Positions 49,321 to 58,824 are shown, counted from the stretch's first letter. The stretch: DNA of 64,000 nt from CAVYWD01 sp963772225 (GCA_963772225.1 CAVYWD010000011.1:558001-622000); one strand, 5' to 3'. Translations and numbers: made by a program. The notes: generated by a model not told the origin, from the sequence alone.

Positions 49321-51753
49321 CTAGTTTGCCACGCTGGCCGCGAGGAGGTGTGCGCCGATTGGTGAGGCCCGATCCGGGGCGCCGTAGAGGGCCTGGTAGA
49401 CGGCGTACGAACGAAGCACCCTCTTGACATAGTTGCGCGTCTCGGCCACCGGGATCTGCTCGATGAACTCGTCGAGGTCCCGGGCGGAGGTCTCGCGCAG
49501 CCATCCGTTCACCGCGCCCCCGCCGGCGTTATAGGCGGCCAAGGACAGGGCGACGTTGTTCTTGAACTGTCGGATGAGCCGGGCGAGGTAGGTCGCGCCG
49601 AGCCGAATGTTCAGGTCGGGCTGGTGAAGGCTCTCTGCGGAGACCCCCGGCAGCTTGAGCCAGGCCGCCACCTCGCGCGCCGTGAATGGCATCAGCTGGC
49701 ACAGGCCGACCGCTCCCGCCCAGGAGTGGATCTTCGGGTCGAGCGCGCTCTCTTCGCGGATGAGCGCCTGGAGCAGGTCCGGGTCGATGCCCGCCTCCTG
49801 GGAGCGCTTGGCGATGGCGTCGCGAAACGCGAGCGGGAAGGCCACCGGGAAGATCGCCGCGGTCTCCGGCGTCGGGGGCGAGCCGAGGTCGCCCGCGAGC
49901 TCGCCGCGCGCCACCGCGTGGGCGAGCCGCGCGTCCCCGACCCGCGCGAGCAGGAGGACGAGCAGGCGGAGCGCGCGCGGGGTCGCCTCCTTGCGCAGCG
50001 GCGTGCGGTCGATGGCGAGCAGCTCTTCCTGGGCGAGCTCGGGCAGGCCCAGGCGTAAAAGCGCCAGCGCGGAGGCGAGGCGGCGATCGCCCTGGAGCGC
50101 CCCGGAGAACGCCGTCAGGGGACGGGACGCCAGGCACTCGGCCGCTGCGACCTTGACCGGCGCAGGCGGTGCGGACGCGCGCGGCGGCTGGAGCTCGGCG
50201 ACGCGCGATCGCGCCAGGAGGGCGTAGTAGCCAGCCGGGAAGGCGCGGGCGAGCTCGATGTAGCAGTCGAGCGATGCATCGTTGCGGCCGAGCTCGGCCA
50301 GCGTCCTCGCGCGCCAGTACATCGCGCGCTCCCGCTGGGCCAGGTCTCGGGCGCCGCGGGCTCCCGCTTCGAGGCGCAGGAGCGCCCTGAGCCCCCGCTC
50401 CAGCCGCCCTTCGGAGCGCTCCAGCCAGAAGAGGGCGAACAGCGCCTCGCTCCGTTGGTCGCCGTCCGGGTAGAGGCGGGCGACGCGCTCCAGCGCGGCG
50501 CGGGCCGCCCGAGTGCGCCCGGCGCGGGCGAGCAGCTCCCCTTGGAAGAAGAGCGCGTCGTCGGCGAAGGGGTGCTCGGGCAGCTCCTCGGCCAGCCGCC
50601 GGTAGAGCACCGGGGCGAGCTCCGGCTGGACGATGGAGGCCGACGTCCCCGCGACGTAGACCGCGCGCGCCCAGAGGTCGTCTTTGGGGCAGCCGTCGAT
50701 GACCTTTTGCAGCGCGGCGATGGCCTGGGCGTGCTGGTGCCGCTTGCGCAAGGCCTTCCCGTAGGCGAACCGGGCGCGGCACAGCTGCGCCGGCTCGAGG
50801 CCCACGGGCGGCGCGTCGACGATGGGCTTCAGAAGCTCGATGGCCTGCGCGCTGGAGTGGGCCTCCATGAGCTGAGTGCCGCGCTGGATGCGCTGCTCGG
50901 CGCTGGGCGCCTTCCCAAGCGCCTGAGCGCGGTCGAGCGACAACCCCGCGCGCTCGCTCGACGCGTGCTCGGCCCAGACCCGGAGATAGGTCTCCGCCGC
51001 CGCCTTCCGCTCGCCTCGGCCCTCCTGGATCCGCGCCAGCTCGAAGAGCGCGTCGCCGAACGGGTCCCAGCCGGACACAGGGGCCGGGCGCGCCGCCAGC
51101 GGCTCGAGCACGGCCTGCGCGCCCGAGAGGTCGCCCTTTCGAACCAGCGCGCGCGCCAGCGCTCGCCGCGCGTCGAGCCAGAACGCCGCGCCTTCGCCGA
51201 CCGCCTGGAGCTCGGCCGCGGCGCCCGCGAGGTCGCCGGCGGCCTCGAAGGCGAGGCCGGCCAGGGAGTGGCACCGATCGGCCAGCGCCGGGTAGTCGGG
51301 CGCGAGCGCGGCGAAGGCGGAGGCCGCCTCGGCAAACCGGCGCGCCTTGTAAAGGGCCAGGGCGCGCAGAAATCGCGCGGGCGGCCCCGGCTCGCTCGCC
51401 TTCTCCAGAAGCTGGGCGGCTTCGAGGAATCGACCGGCGTCGAAGCGCGCCTTCGCCGTGCGCCCGGGCTCCTCCGCGAACGCCGAGGCGAGGTCGGCTT
51501 CGGTGACCTGGGGCCCCGGGTCGTCGCTCGCCGGCCGCGGGAACAGCGTCGCCTCGACCCGAGTGGCGGGGGCGTCGTCGCCCGCGTCGACCTTCGCTTC
51601 GACGCCGGGAACCGCGGGCTCCTGAGCCTGCGGCGCGGCGGCCGCCGACTCCGCGAAAGCAGCCTTGGCGCCGATCAGCATCAGGGCGGCGAGGGCTGGC
51701 GCAAGGTTCGCCGGAAGGATCATCGTGCGCAACATCGCTGTTGCAGTTCTCAT
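49321..51753 (-). CDS. Soluble lytic transglycosylase with TPR-like superhelix
   Basis: An 810-residue periplasmic protein. A signal peptide (LAPALAALMLIGAKAAFA) is followed by about 550 residues of helical TPR-like repeats (for example AEQRIQRGTQLMEAHSSAQAIELLKPI, YLDGDQRSEALFALFWLER-like segments), a linker and a C-terminal SLT domain: LLQALIREESALDPKIHSWAGAVGLCQLMPFTAREVA (catalytic Glu in REES), LNIRLGATYLARLIRQFKNNVALSLAAYNAG, then VPVAETRNYVKRVLRSY-like IPVAETRNYVKRVLRSYAVYQALYG. It cleaves peptidoglycan glycan strands to anhydromuropeptides, like Slt70. The start could also be Met8 or Met11. Confidence 0.88.
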   Translation of the reverse strand: MRTATAMLRTMILPANLAPALAALMLIGAKAAFAESAAAAPQAQEPAVPGVEAKVDAGDDAPATRVEATLFPRPASDDPGPQVTEADLASAFAEEPGRTAKARFDAGRFLEAAQLLEKASEPGPPARFLRALALYKARRFAEAASAFAALAPDYPALADRCHSLAGLAFEAAGDLAGAAAELQAVGEGAAFWLDARRALARALVRKGDLSGAQAVLEPLAARPAPVSGWDPFGDALFELARIQEGRGERKAAAETYLRVWAEHASSERAGLSLDRAQALGKAPSAEQRIQRGTQLMEAHSSAQAIELLKPIVDAPPVGLEPAQLCRARFAYGKALRKRHQHAQAIAALQKVIDGCPKDDLWARAVYVAGTSASIVQPELAPVLYRRLAEELPEHPFADDALFFQGELLARAGRTRAARAALERVARLYPDGDQRSEALFALFWLERSEGRLERGLRALLRLEAGARGARDLAQRERAMYWRARTLAELGRNDASLDCYIELARAFPAGYYALLARSRVAELQPPRASAPPAPVKVAAAECLASRPLTAFSGALQGDRRLASALALLRLGLPELAQEELLAIDRTPLRKEATPRALRLLVLLLARVGDARLAHAVARGELAGDLGSPPTPETAAIFPVAFPLAFRDAIAKRSQEAGIDPDLLQALIREESALDPKIHSWAGAVGLCQLMPFTAREVAAWLKLPGVSAESLHQPDLNIRLGATYLARLIRQFKNNVALSLAAYNAGGGAVNGWLRETSARDLDEFIEQIPVAETRNYVKRVLRSYAVYQALYGAPDRASPIGAHLLAASVAN

Positions 51754-51909
51754 GTCGTTCAGGGGCCCCTGTCAATTTCTCGGCCGGCTTCCGCGGGCCT
51801 CTTGTTGGCGCCCGAGCTGAACGACGCTGGGGCGGCCGCGACCTCCCAGCTCCCCAAAGCGCCTTCACCGGGCCTTTCTCGCCGGGCGCGGCGCCCCTAG
51901 AATCGCCCG

Positions 51910-54123
51910 GTGGACATCCGCAGCCAAAGCGCTTTGCTCGCGGCGATCATCTCGCTCGCGCTGGCCATTTCCGTGCTGCTGCGGCCCCGAAGGCGCGCGC
52001 TGACGCTGTTCTCGGTCATGTGCCTGGCCATCTTCGGCTACTACCTGGGCGAGTTCCTCTCCGCGGTCTGGGCGAACCCCCTCTGGGCGCGCGGGGCGAT
52101 GATCTTCGGCTCTTTGGTGCCGGGGAGCGCCATGGCGTTCTTCGGCGAGTTCCTGGGCGTCGCCCCCAAGAGCTCGCGCTGGGCGCGACTGGGCGCCTCG
52201 GTGGGGGCGGTGGTCGGGCTGACGGTGGCGCTCTCGCCGCTGGGCAAGGTCGAGGCGGCCCGCATCGGCGTGGCGATATGGACCTTCGGCACGCTCCTCG
52301 TGGGCTACTCGCTGCTCTTGCGGCGGATGCGCGCCACCGCCTCCAACATCGAGCGGGTGCGGCTCCGCTACCTCGCCGTCGGCGCGGGCATCGCCATCGG
52401 CACGGTGGCGCTCGACTACCTGCCGCGGTTCGGCATCCCCTTCCCTCCGCTCGGCGCCATCATCTCCTCGCTCTACCTGTTCCTGCTGGCGCAGACCCTG
52501 CTCCGACTTCGGCTCCTCGACCTCCACGAGATCCTCGGCAAGACCGCGGCGCTCTCGCTGCTCGCCCTGCTCTTCGGCGCGGTCTACGCCCTGCTCGTCG
52601 CCTGGGTCGGCGAGCGGCCCGGGCTCTTCTTCTTCAACTCGCTGGTGGCCTCCATCGTCATCGTCATCCTCTTCGAGCCCTTGCGCGCCAAGGTCGACGA
52701 GTGGGTCGTGGCCACGCTCTTTCGCGAGCGCTTCGCGATGATCCGAACGCTCACCGCGCTCAAGGCGCGCATCGGGACGGTGATCGAGGTGCGCGAGCTC
52801 GCCCGGCTCGTGCTCGACACCTTCCACGAGACGCGCCGGGTGACGCACGCCTCGCTGTACCTGCTGTCCGAGGACCGGCCCGGATTCTGGCTCCTCGACA
52901 GCCGCGGCCCCTCGCCTGCGCCCTTCCTCGACGCGGCGATGGCGCGCCCGCTGATCAGCGCGGCCATGGGCGGGCAGAAGGCGGTGCTCCTGGAGAACCT
53001 GGAACGGCGCCTGGCCGAGCTGCGCGGCGCCTTGGAGCGCCCCGAGGGCCGGCGCGGGCGCGACGAGAGCAAGCGCCTGTCGGACCTGATGGCGGCGCTC
53101 AAGCAGATGAATGCGGGCATTTGCGTGCCCATCATGGGCGGCGACCGCATCATCGGCTTCTTGAACCTGTGGGACGAGCGCGTCCCCGAGGCCTACGCCT
53201 CCGACGAGATAGCCCTCATCCTCGAGATCTCCGAGCGCGTGGCCACCGTCGTCGAGAACAGCAAGCTCTACGAGCGCATGAAGGAGCGCGACCGCCTCGC
53301 GGCGCTGGGCGAGATGGCCGCCGGCCTCGCCCACGAGATCCGCAACCCCCTGGGCGCCATCAAGGGCGCGGCCCAGTTTCTGGCGCCGGAGAACCAGCCC
53401 CAGGAGAACGCGGAGTTCCTCGGCGTCATCGTCGAGGAGGTCGACCGGCTCAACACCGTCGTCTCCCAGTTCCTGGACTACTCGCGGCCCCTGAAGCAGA
53501 ACTTCGCCCCCACCGACCTGGCGGACGTCGTCAACCGCACCGCGAAGCTCTTGGCCAACGATATCCCCGAGGGCATCGAGCTCAAGCTCGAGATCTCCGA
53601 GCGGCTCCCCCGGGTGCAAGCCGACGCCGAGCAGCTCAAGCAGGTGCTCATCAACCTCCTGCAGAACGCGGTGCAGGCCATGCCGCACGGAGGGGCCATC
53701 GCAGTCGCCGCGCGCTGTCCCGACGAGTCGGCCCCCTGGCGCTTCACCGCGACCCCGGACGTGGTCGAGCTGCGGGTGCGCGACACCGGGCACGGCGTGG
53801 CAGAGGAGGCGCGCCAGCACATCTTCGTGCCCTTCTACACCACCAAGGAGAAGGGCACCGGCCTGGGGCTCGCCATCTGCCAGCGCATCGTCAAGAACCA
53901 CGGCGGCAGCATCTCGGTGACCAGCAAGGTGGGCGAAGGCGCCGAGTTCGTCATTCGCCTGCCGGCCATCCCCGATGCCCGCGGCCAAGCCCGGCCGCCC
54001 CTGACGCCGCCCGAGGGCACCCCCTCGCCGGAGCTGACGCCCAGCCCCGAGGTCGTCGCCCCGCGGGAGGGCGGCGCCGAGGCAAAGGTGAAGAAGAGCA
54101 AGAAGCGCCGCGGCGCCGCGTAA
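51910..54123 (+). CDS. 7-TM sensor histidine kinase with GAF domain
   Basis: A 737-residue membrane kinase. Residues 1-240 hold seven or eight hydrophobic helices (a 7TM-histidine-kinase sensory module), residues 270-445 a GAF-like domain (LARLVLDTFHETRRVTHASLYLL...GICVPIMGGDRIIGFLNLWDE), then HisKA (GLAHEIRNPLGAIKGAAQFL, phospho-His) and HATPase (INLLQNAVQAMPHGG, LRVRDTGHGVAEEARQHIFVPFYTTKEKGTGLGLAICQRIVKNHGG). A Lys-rich tail follows. Starts at GTG 51910. No response regulator gene is adjacent; the orphan receivers of this window are candidates. Confidence 0.9.
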   Translation: MDIRSQSALLAAIISLALAISVLLRPRRRALTLFSVMCLAIFGYYLGEFLSAVWANPLWARGAMIFGSLVPGSAMAFFGEFLGVAPKSSRWARLGASVGAVVGLTVALSPLGKVEAARIGVAIWTFGTLLVGYSLLLRRMRATASNIERVRLRYLAVGAGIAIGTVALDYLPRFGIPFPPLGAIISSLYLFLLAQTLLRLRLLDLHEILGKTAALSLLALLFGAVYALLVAWVGERPGLFFFNSLVASIVIVILFEPLRAKVDEWVVATLFRERFAMIRTLTALKARIGTVIEVRELARLVLDTFHETRRVTHASLYLLSEDRPGFWLLDSRGPSPAPFLDAAMARPLISAAMGGQKAVLLENLERRLAELRGALERPEGRRGRDESKRLSDLMAALKQMNAGICVPIMGGDRIIGFLNLWDERVPEAYASDEIALILEISERVATVVENSKLYERMKERDRLAALGEMAAGLAHEIRNPLGAIKGAAQFLAPENQPQENAEFLGVIVEEVDRLNTVVSQFLDYSRPLKQNFAPTDLADVVNRTAKLLANDIPEGIELKLEISERLPRVQADAEQLKQVLINLLQNAVQAMPHGGAIAVAARCPDESAPWRFTATPDVVELRVRDTGHGVAEEARQHIFVPFYTTKEKGTGLGLAICQRIVKNHGGSISVTSKVGEGAEFVIRLPAIPDARGQARPPLTPPEGTPSPELTPSPEVVAPREGGAEAKVKKSKKRRGAA

Positions 54124-54220
54124 GCTCCCCGACGACGGAAGGCCGTGGAGCGGCCGCGCTCGCCTCGGATCGCGCCGAGGCGGTGAGCCGCTCTCGGGTG
54201 CCCGTGCGGCAGCACCGCGC

Positions 54221-56191
54221 CTACTTCGCCGCGGCCCGATCCTGACGCCGCCGGCGGGAGCCGAGATGCAGCGCCGCTGTCGCCAAGACCACCGGCGCGA
54301 GCGCAGCGACGTGCTCCCAGCCGCCGCCGCTCGCGTCGCAGGTATAGCCCGAGACATCGCCCAGCTCGGAGCGCCCGCCGTCGGCGGGGCCGCCCCCAGC
54401 GTCGACCGTGGGCCCCGCGTCGATCGCGCCGCCCGAGTCGCCGGCGTGCGCCGCGTCCGCGCCGCCGTCCCAGCTCGCGTCGGCATTGCGACCGGCATCC
54501 GCGCCGCCGTCGGCTCCCCCGTCCGGCGCCGGCGGGGAGAGCGTGAACATCAGGGCGCTCTGGTGAGGGACCGTCGCCGACAGCTCCGAGGCCGAGCCGG
54601 TCACCTCCTTGCGCTGCCAGAGGTCCCGCACGACCTGCGCCCCAGAGAGACCGAGCTCGGTGAAGGACACCGCGACCGCCGCGTCTTGCGCCCCGCGGTT
54701 GAACAGCGCCACGGCCTCGCGCCCACCGCTGAGCGGCCGGGCCCAAACCTCGGTGCTGCCGTCTTGCCGGACCCGCTTCGCCCGGGCTCCGAGGCTGTCC
54801 TGATCGACCGCCAACACCTCTTCGTTGGTCAACAAGGCCGTGGTCCACGGACCGGTGCCGTCTGTGACCAGGTCCGGGACGTTGCCGCCGAAGATCAAAG
54901 GGGACGGCAGAATGCTCCACAGCGTCATCACGGCGACTTGCTGATTGTGACTGAGGGCCGTGGGGCCCGCCCCGTGCACCGGACAGCGCGGCCCGAGATA
55001 CCCGAGCGGCAGCATGTCGGCGTCGGGCCAATGGCCGATGTCGATACCCTGAGTCGCCTGCCAAGTTGCGGCGGCGTTGAATTCATCGTCGAGCGTGCTC
55101 AGGCCGTTGTTGTCCCAAAAGTCATTCACCATCCGCCACATGTTCGCGTTGGCATTCAAGTCGGCAACGTCCCGCGCCTGCATGGGCCCGGGCGAGAGGC
55201 TGAGGACGATGGACCGGCCAGTCTTGTCGATCGCCTTTCGAATCGCGTCCACCTCCGCCTGGTGATAATTGCCGCCGGAGATCATGTCGTCGACCTTGAC
55301 GAAGTCGAGCCCCCACTCGGCGTATTGAGCAAAGATGGAGTCGTACCAGGCTTGCCCCGCCGGCGTATTGCCTCGGACGCCCCACATGTGCGAATCCCAC
55401 GGGCAAGCATCGCCGGTGTTCGCCGCATCGGCCGCCGAGTACGACGAACCGGCGACAGGGCTGTTCGCCGAGACGCTCTTGCGCGGAATGCCGCGCATGA
55501 TGTGAATGCCGAACAGAAGGCCGAGGGCATGAACGCCGTCTGCGAGCGGCTTGAACCCCTGCGTCCCCGTCGCCGACGGGAATCGGCTGGGCGACGGGAG
55601 GAAGCGACCATTGGAATCGATGAGCTGCTCGCCGTCATACCAGAGGTAGTCCACGACGACGTAGCTCCACCCGAACGGCTGCAGCTGGGTCTTCATCGTT
55701 TGCGCCGCGGCCAGCACCTCTTGCTCGGTGACGCTTCCGCCGAAGGAGTCGTAGCTGTTCCAGCCCATCGGCGGCGTGAGGCTGAGCGTGTCGCCCGCGA
55801 CCAAGGTCAAGGTCGCGCTCGCGCTGCCGACCGAATTGCTGACCGCGACCACCACCGGATAGGACCCCGCCGCGGGCATCGTTCCGGAGAAGGTGCCCGA
55901 GCTCGCCGCCAGCGACAGGCCCGCGGGGAGCCCGTCGGCCGAGAACGTGAGAGGGGCCTGACCCGTTGCAGGGACGGTGTAGAGCAGGCTGCTGAGCGGC
56001 CGGGAGGCGAAGACGGCGGGCGCCAAGATATGGGGAGCGGTCGGCGGCGCGGTCATGGAAATCGAGATGTCCGTCGCCGCGGCCCACGCCGCGCCGGTGG
56101 GGGCGCTCGAGAGGACAGCGCAGGCCGCCAGAATCCTCACGGCTTCGCGCAGGAGCTCGGCCGACACAATCTGGCGAACGAGACAGGGCAT
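54221..56191 (-). CDS. Secreted GH27 alpha-galactosidase with MYXO-CTERM-like tail
   Basis: A 656-residue secreted glycoside hydrolase. The signal peptide ends near GAAWAAA; the real start may be GTG at about 56139 (MRILAACAVLSS). A putative Ig domain follows (TYTVPATGQAPLTFSADGLPAGLSL-type), then the GH27 barrel: TPPMGWNSYDSFGGSVTE, FGWSYVVVDYLWY, GLKPLADGVHALGL-like, GLDFVKVDDM (nucleophile Asp) and WPDADMLPLGYLG (acid/base Asp), then a C-terminal beta domain. A 60-residue Asp/Gly/Ala linker leads to GYTCDASGGG, a hydrophobic helix and SRRRRQDRAAAK, a sorting tail with one Cys. It hydrolyses terminal alpha-galactosides, perhaps of plant or microbial polysaccharide. Confidence 0.87.
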   Translation of the reverse strand: MPCLVRQIVSAELLREAVRILAACAVLSSAPTGAAWAAATDISISMTAPPTAPHILAPAVFASRPLSSLLYTVPATGQAPLTFSADGLPAGLSLAASSGTFSGTMPAAGSYPVVVAVSNSVGSASATLTLVAGDTLSLTPPMGWNSYDSFGGSVTEQEVLAAAQTMKTQLQPFGWSYVVVDYLWYDGEQLIDSNGRFLPSPSRFPSATGTQGFKPLADGVHALGLLFGIHIMRGIPRKSVSANSPVAGSSYSAADAANTGDACPWDSHMWGVRGNTPAGQAWYDSIFAQYAEWGLDFVKVDDMISGGNYHQAEVDAIRKAIDKTGRSIVLSLSPGPMQARDVADLNANANMWRMVNDFWDNNGLSTLDDEFNAAATWQATQGIDIGHWPDADMLPLGYLGPRCPVHGAGPTALSHNQQVAVMTLWSILPSPLIFGGNVPDLVTDGTGPWTTALLTNEEVLAVDQDSLGARAKRVRQDGSTEVWARPLSGGREAVALFNRGAQDAAVAVSFTELGLSGAQVVRDLWQRKEVTGSASELSATVPHQSALMFTLSPPAPDGGADGGADAGRNADASWDGGADAAHAGDSGGAIDAGPTVDAGGGPADGGRSELGDVSGYTCDASGGGWEHVAALAPVVLATAALHLGSRRRRQDRAAAK

Positions 56192-56266
56192 CCAACCTCC
56201 TTTGAGAAACCGGCGATCGTCGAAGTCGTCGAAGAGGTCGCAAAGCCCAAGAGCAGGCCACGGGCC

Positions 56267-57183
56267 CTAAGGAGATTCGTCGAAATACGCCGACGGCGAA
56301 CGCCGCGCGGGCTGCTCGCGACGGACGCTGAGCGGCGCGGGGTCACGGGCGCGAGGCCGTCGTAGCCTTCGAACCGCGGCCAACAACACCAGCGCGACGG
56401 CCGCCCAGGCCGTGGTTCCGCCGGGGGTGCTGCAGCCGCCCGTAACCTGCGGGGCCTGAGAACTGGCTCCCGCGTCGGGAGTCCCTTTTCCATCGCGCGG
56501 TAGGATTGGACGTTGCGGCCGATGCCTTGCCCATCGTGCCAGCCGACGATGTCGGGAAGGCAGTCGTTCGCCTTGCAGAACGTCAGGAAGTCCTTGATGA
56601 GGCTCTCGTCGTAGCCGGCGGCGGACGGACCGGTGATCTTGACGTCCGGATCGAGCGCCCGGAGCTTCTCGTAGGACTGCCTCCAGAACTCGTTGAACGA
56701 CATCGGCTTGCCGGTCGTCCATGTGCCGTTGGGCTCGTTCCAGATTTCGTAGGCGTAGACGTTCGTGAGGCCCGCGGCTTTCTTGCGTGCGACGGCCTGG
56801 CTCATCTTGTCGAACCAGTCGCTCATGTTCGTGAACGAGTACCAGCCGGGGAACCAGTCGGCCAGCCGGAGGGTGACCGTGGCGCCCATCGGCGCGACGC
56901 GCTGGGCGACCAGGATGGCGTCGCCCCAGGGTTGCTGTTTGCCCGCCCCCACCGCAGCGGGGTTGGTGAACATTCTCGGATGGAGCGGCGCAATGAGGCC
57001 CGCCCCGTCGGCGGGGACGTTCTCGATGACTCCGTACAGCGAACCGTTGGCGACGTGGGTGGCGGGTCGAACGGTTGTCGACAGGTCGACGCTCAAGATC
57101 GTGGCGGCGCCGGCTCGGCTCGAGAGGAGGTTCCCCGCTCTCCAGGCCAACGCGACGAGCCAGGGAGCACTTGGTCGGGGCAT
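56267..57183 (-). pseudogene. Clan GH-A glycosidase, internally deleted and frame-shifted
   Basis: From ATG 57183 the frame gives a signal peptide-like start (PRPSAPWLVALAWRAG) and the first half of a GH39-like barrel: SLYGVIENVPADG, ATVTLRLADWFPGW, VYAYEIWNEPNGTW (acid/base Glu in NEP), SYEKLRALDPDVKITGPSAAG, DIVGWHDGQG. Right after SYRAMEKG the frame loses meaning, while another frame reads TPDAGASSQAPQVTGGCSTPG, a hydrophobic helix and RRLRRPRARD, a MYXO-CTERM-like tail ending at TAG 56267. The second half of the barrel with the nucleophile Glu is missing, so a large internal deletion joined the start to the tail out of frame. The remnant cannot be active. It lies directly downstream on the same strand order as the alpha-galactosidase gene. 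Confidence 0.7.
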
Positions 57184-57888
57184 GCTCGGCACGTGACCCT
57201 TTCGCGGCGAAGTCGCAATCTCAAGAGAGGCCTTGCGGCCCGCGTTCGGGTCAGGTGGCGTGGGGCACCTGGCTCCAGCAATTCCCAATTCCCCCTCGGC
57301 AGGAAGTCGAGCCAGATTCCGGTAGGGGCGCTGGCCGTCAATGTCGGCGGGGCTATTGCCGACAGGGGCCGCACGGTCTTTCGCGCTCGCCTGGAGATGG
57401 AGCGAGCCCCAGGAATCCGAGCGCTCGACCCTGGGAATTCGGCGACGACGCCGTCTCCGCCGCCCTTCATCGCGCTGATGCTCCGTTGGGTGCCGCCGCA
57501 ACACTTCTGCACCCTGCTGTCGCGAAGCGGGCCGCAGGCCGGCAGCGCGACTCGGCAGGACTGTCGCCTCGAGGCTTGCGGGCGGGTGAGTCGGCAGGGG
57601 CGTTGCTGGCCGGCGCCACCTTCTCCAGGCCTTTCCCCTAACCTGGCCGAGCCGGAACCAACGAGGGTTGCCTTTAGGCCCCAGACCCCAGGCTCCAGGC
57701 TCCGGGTACTGCAGTTCCTTAAGGCCCGGGGTCTGGAGCCTGGAGTCTTTGCCAGACCGCACAAGATTTCGCGCCGAAGGGACTATCCAGTGCGGCCGAG
57801 GCCACACGCGGCGCACGGGTGACTTCACCTCATAAGGTCCGGCGGCTCAACCTTGCACGGGCGCTTGCCGATGCGCACCTGGAATTTG
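57184..57888. other. Long intergenic region with one inverted repeat
   Basis: No supported gene between the broken glycosidase and the GATase-like gene, which are divergent. Open frames that cross it on both strands have Pro/Arg-rich shadow composition. It holds the inverted repeat listed at 57677-57747 and may hold two promoters that I cannot place. Confidence 0.4.
57677..57747. repeat. REP-like inverted repeat built of CAGGCTCCAGACCCC units
   Basis: The left arm (57677-57705) holds CCCCAGACCCCAGGCTCCAG, the right arm (57721-57747) holds the complement, GGGGTCTGGAGCCTGGAG. They are separated by about 15 bp. The arms consist of permuted short CAGGCTCC and AGACCCC words, as in dispersed extragenic repeats; no T-run follows, so it is not a typical terminator. 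Confidence 0.55.
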
Positions 57889-58689
57889 ATGAGAGTCCTC
57901 TTCTTCGAGGGCGATCCGAACGGGGTCCGGTACGTCTCGGGGACGCTCACGCGGATGGGCGTCGCCCAAGAGATTGTGCGGCCGGGCGCCTTGCTCCCGC
58001 GCGAGCTGTCGCGCTTCCAGGCGGTCCTCTTCTCGGGCTTCCCCGCGCGTCACATGTCGGAGATCGAGCCGCTCCTCGCCAGGGCCGCCTGTGAAGGCGG
58101 GCTCGGGCTCCTGATGATTGGCGGGCCGCGCTCTTTCGGCCGCGGCGGCTACGCCGGGACCCGGCTGGGGAATCTGTTCCCGGTGGAGCTGGAGCCCGGG
58201 GACGACCGCGCCCTCGCGCCCGGCGGGGTCGTGCTCTCGCCGGCGGGCGCCCACCCGGTGTTGCGAGGGCTCGACTTCAGCCGCCCCGTCGCCGTCTGCG
58301 GGTACCACCGGCTCACCCCGCGCAAGCCCGCGACCACCGTCCTCGTGGGGCACGCGGTGGAGGGCGGGCCAGAGGCAGTCCACCTGTCGACCTCGCGCGC
58401 ACCGCTGCTGGTGCTGCGCGAGAGCGAGGGCCTGGAGGGCCGCCGCGCCGCTTTGGCGCTCGACCTCGCGCCACCTTGGAGCGGAGGGCTGACGGCCTGG
58501 GGCGAGCGCAGCCTGGCGCTGGGCGACGACGAGGAAGTCCACGACCAGTACGCGACCTTCATCATGAACCTGGTGCGCTGGGTGGCGGGCGAGGAGACGC
58601 TGCGGGTGGATCCGCCGACGTGGGAGGCGATCGGCCCGCTGCCCCTCGAGGCGCCGCAGCCGGGCCTTCGCTGCCAGCGCGGCCGCTGA
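57889..58689 (+). CDS. Glutamine amidotransferase-like (ThuA/GATase1-like) protein
   Basis: A 266-residue protein with a class I GATase-like Rossmann fold: MRVLFFEGDPNGVRYVSGTLTRMG, LSRFQAVLFSGFPARHMSEIEPLL, GLGLLMIGGPRSFGRGGYAGT, then PVAVCGYHRLTPRKPATTVL and, near the end, HDQYATFIMNLVRWVAG. The position of the nucleophile Cys in true amidotransferases (GGPxSFG region) has no Cys, so amidotransferase activity is unlikely. Related GATase-like proteins with this GGxxSFGxGGY pattern occur in membrane-anchored VWA-type proteins. The start at ATG 57889 is favoured by the fold; TTG 57853 and ATG 57871 are alternatives. Confidence 0.65.
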   Translation: MRVLFFEGDPNGVRYVSGTLTRMGVAQEIVRPGALLPRELSRFQAVLFSGFPARHMSEIEPLLARAACEGGLGLLMIGGPRSFGRGGYAGTRLGNLFPVELEPGDDRALAPGGVVLSPAGAHPVLRGLDFSRPVAVCGYHRLTPRKPATTVLVGHAVEGGPEAVHLSTSRAPLLVLRESEGLEGRRAALALDLAPPWSGGLTAWGERSLALGDDEEVHDQYATFIMNLVRWVAGEETLRVDPPTWEAIGPLPLEAPQPGLRCQRGR

Positions 58690-58708
58690 GCGCCCGGTCA
58701 CCAAGCAA

Positions 58709-58738
58709 GAAGCCCCGGGCTCAACTGCCCGGGGCTTC
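58709..58738. terminator. Bidirectional hairpin between the GATase-like gene and tRNA-Leu
   Basis: A perfect 12-bp stem, GAAGCCCCGGGC (58709-58720) and GCCCGGGGCTTC (58727-58738), with loop TCAACT. The T-run is short (TTC), so termination is probable but not certain. It lies 20 bp after the CDS stop and directly at the 3' end of the tRNA, thus it can serve both strands. Confidence 0.75.
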
Positions 58739-58742
58739 TCGT

Positions 58743-58824
58743 TGCTCAGGGTGAGACTCGAACTCACATGCCTTGCGGCGCCGCCCCCTCAAGACGGTGT
58801 GTCTACCAATTCCACCACCTGAGC
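58743..58824 (-). tRNA. tRNA-Leu, anticodon GAG
   Basis: The minus strand folds as a class II tRNA. Acceptor stem GCTCAGG (from 58824) pairs with CCTGAGC (58750-58744), discriminator A. The D-arm reads GGTGGAATTGGTAGACAC, the anticodon stem-loop CCGTC-TTGAGGG-GGCGG gives GAG (reads CUC/CUU leucine codons), a variable arm with GCGCCGCAAGGC follows, and the T-arm reads GTGAGTTCGAGTCTCAC. CCA is not encoded. Confidence 0.95.
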
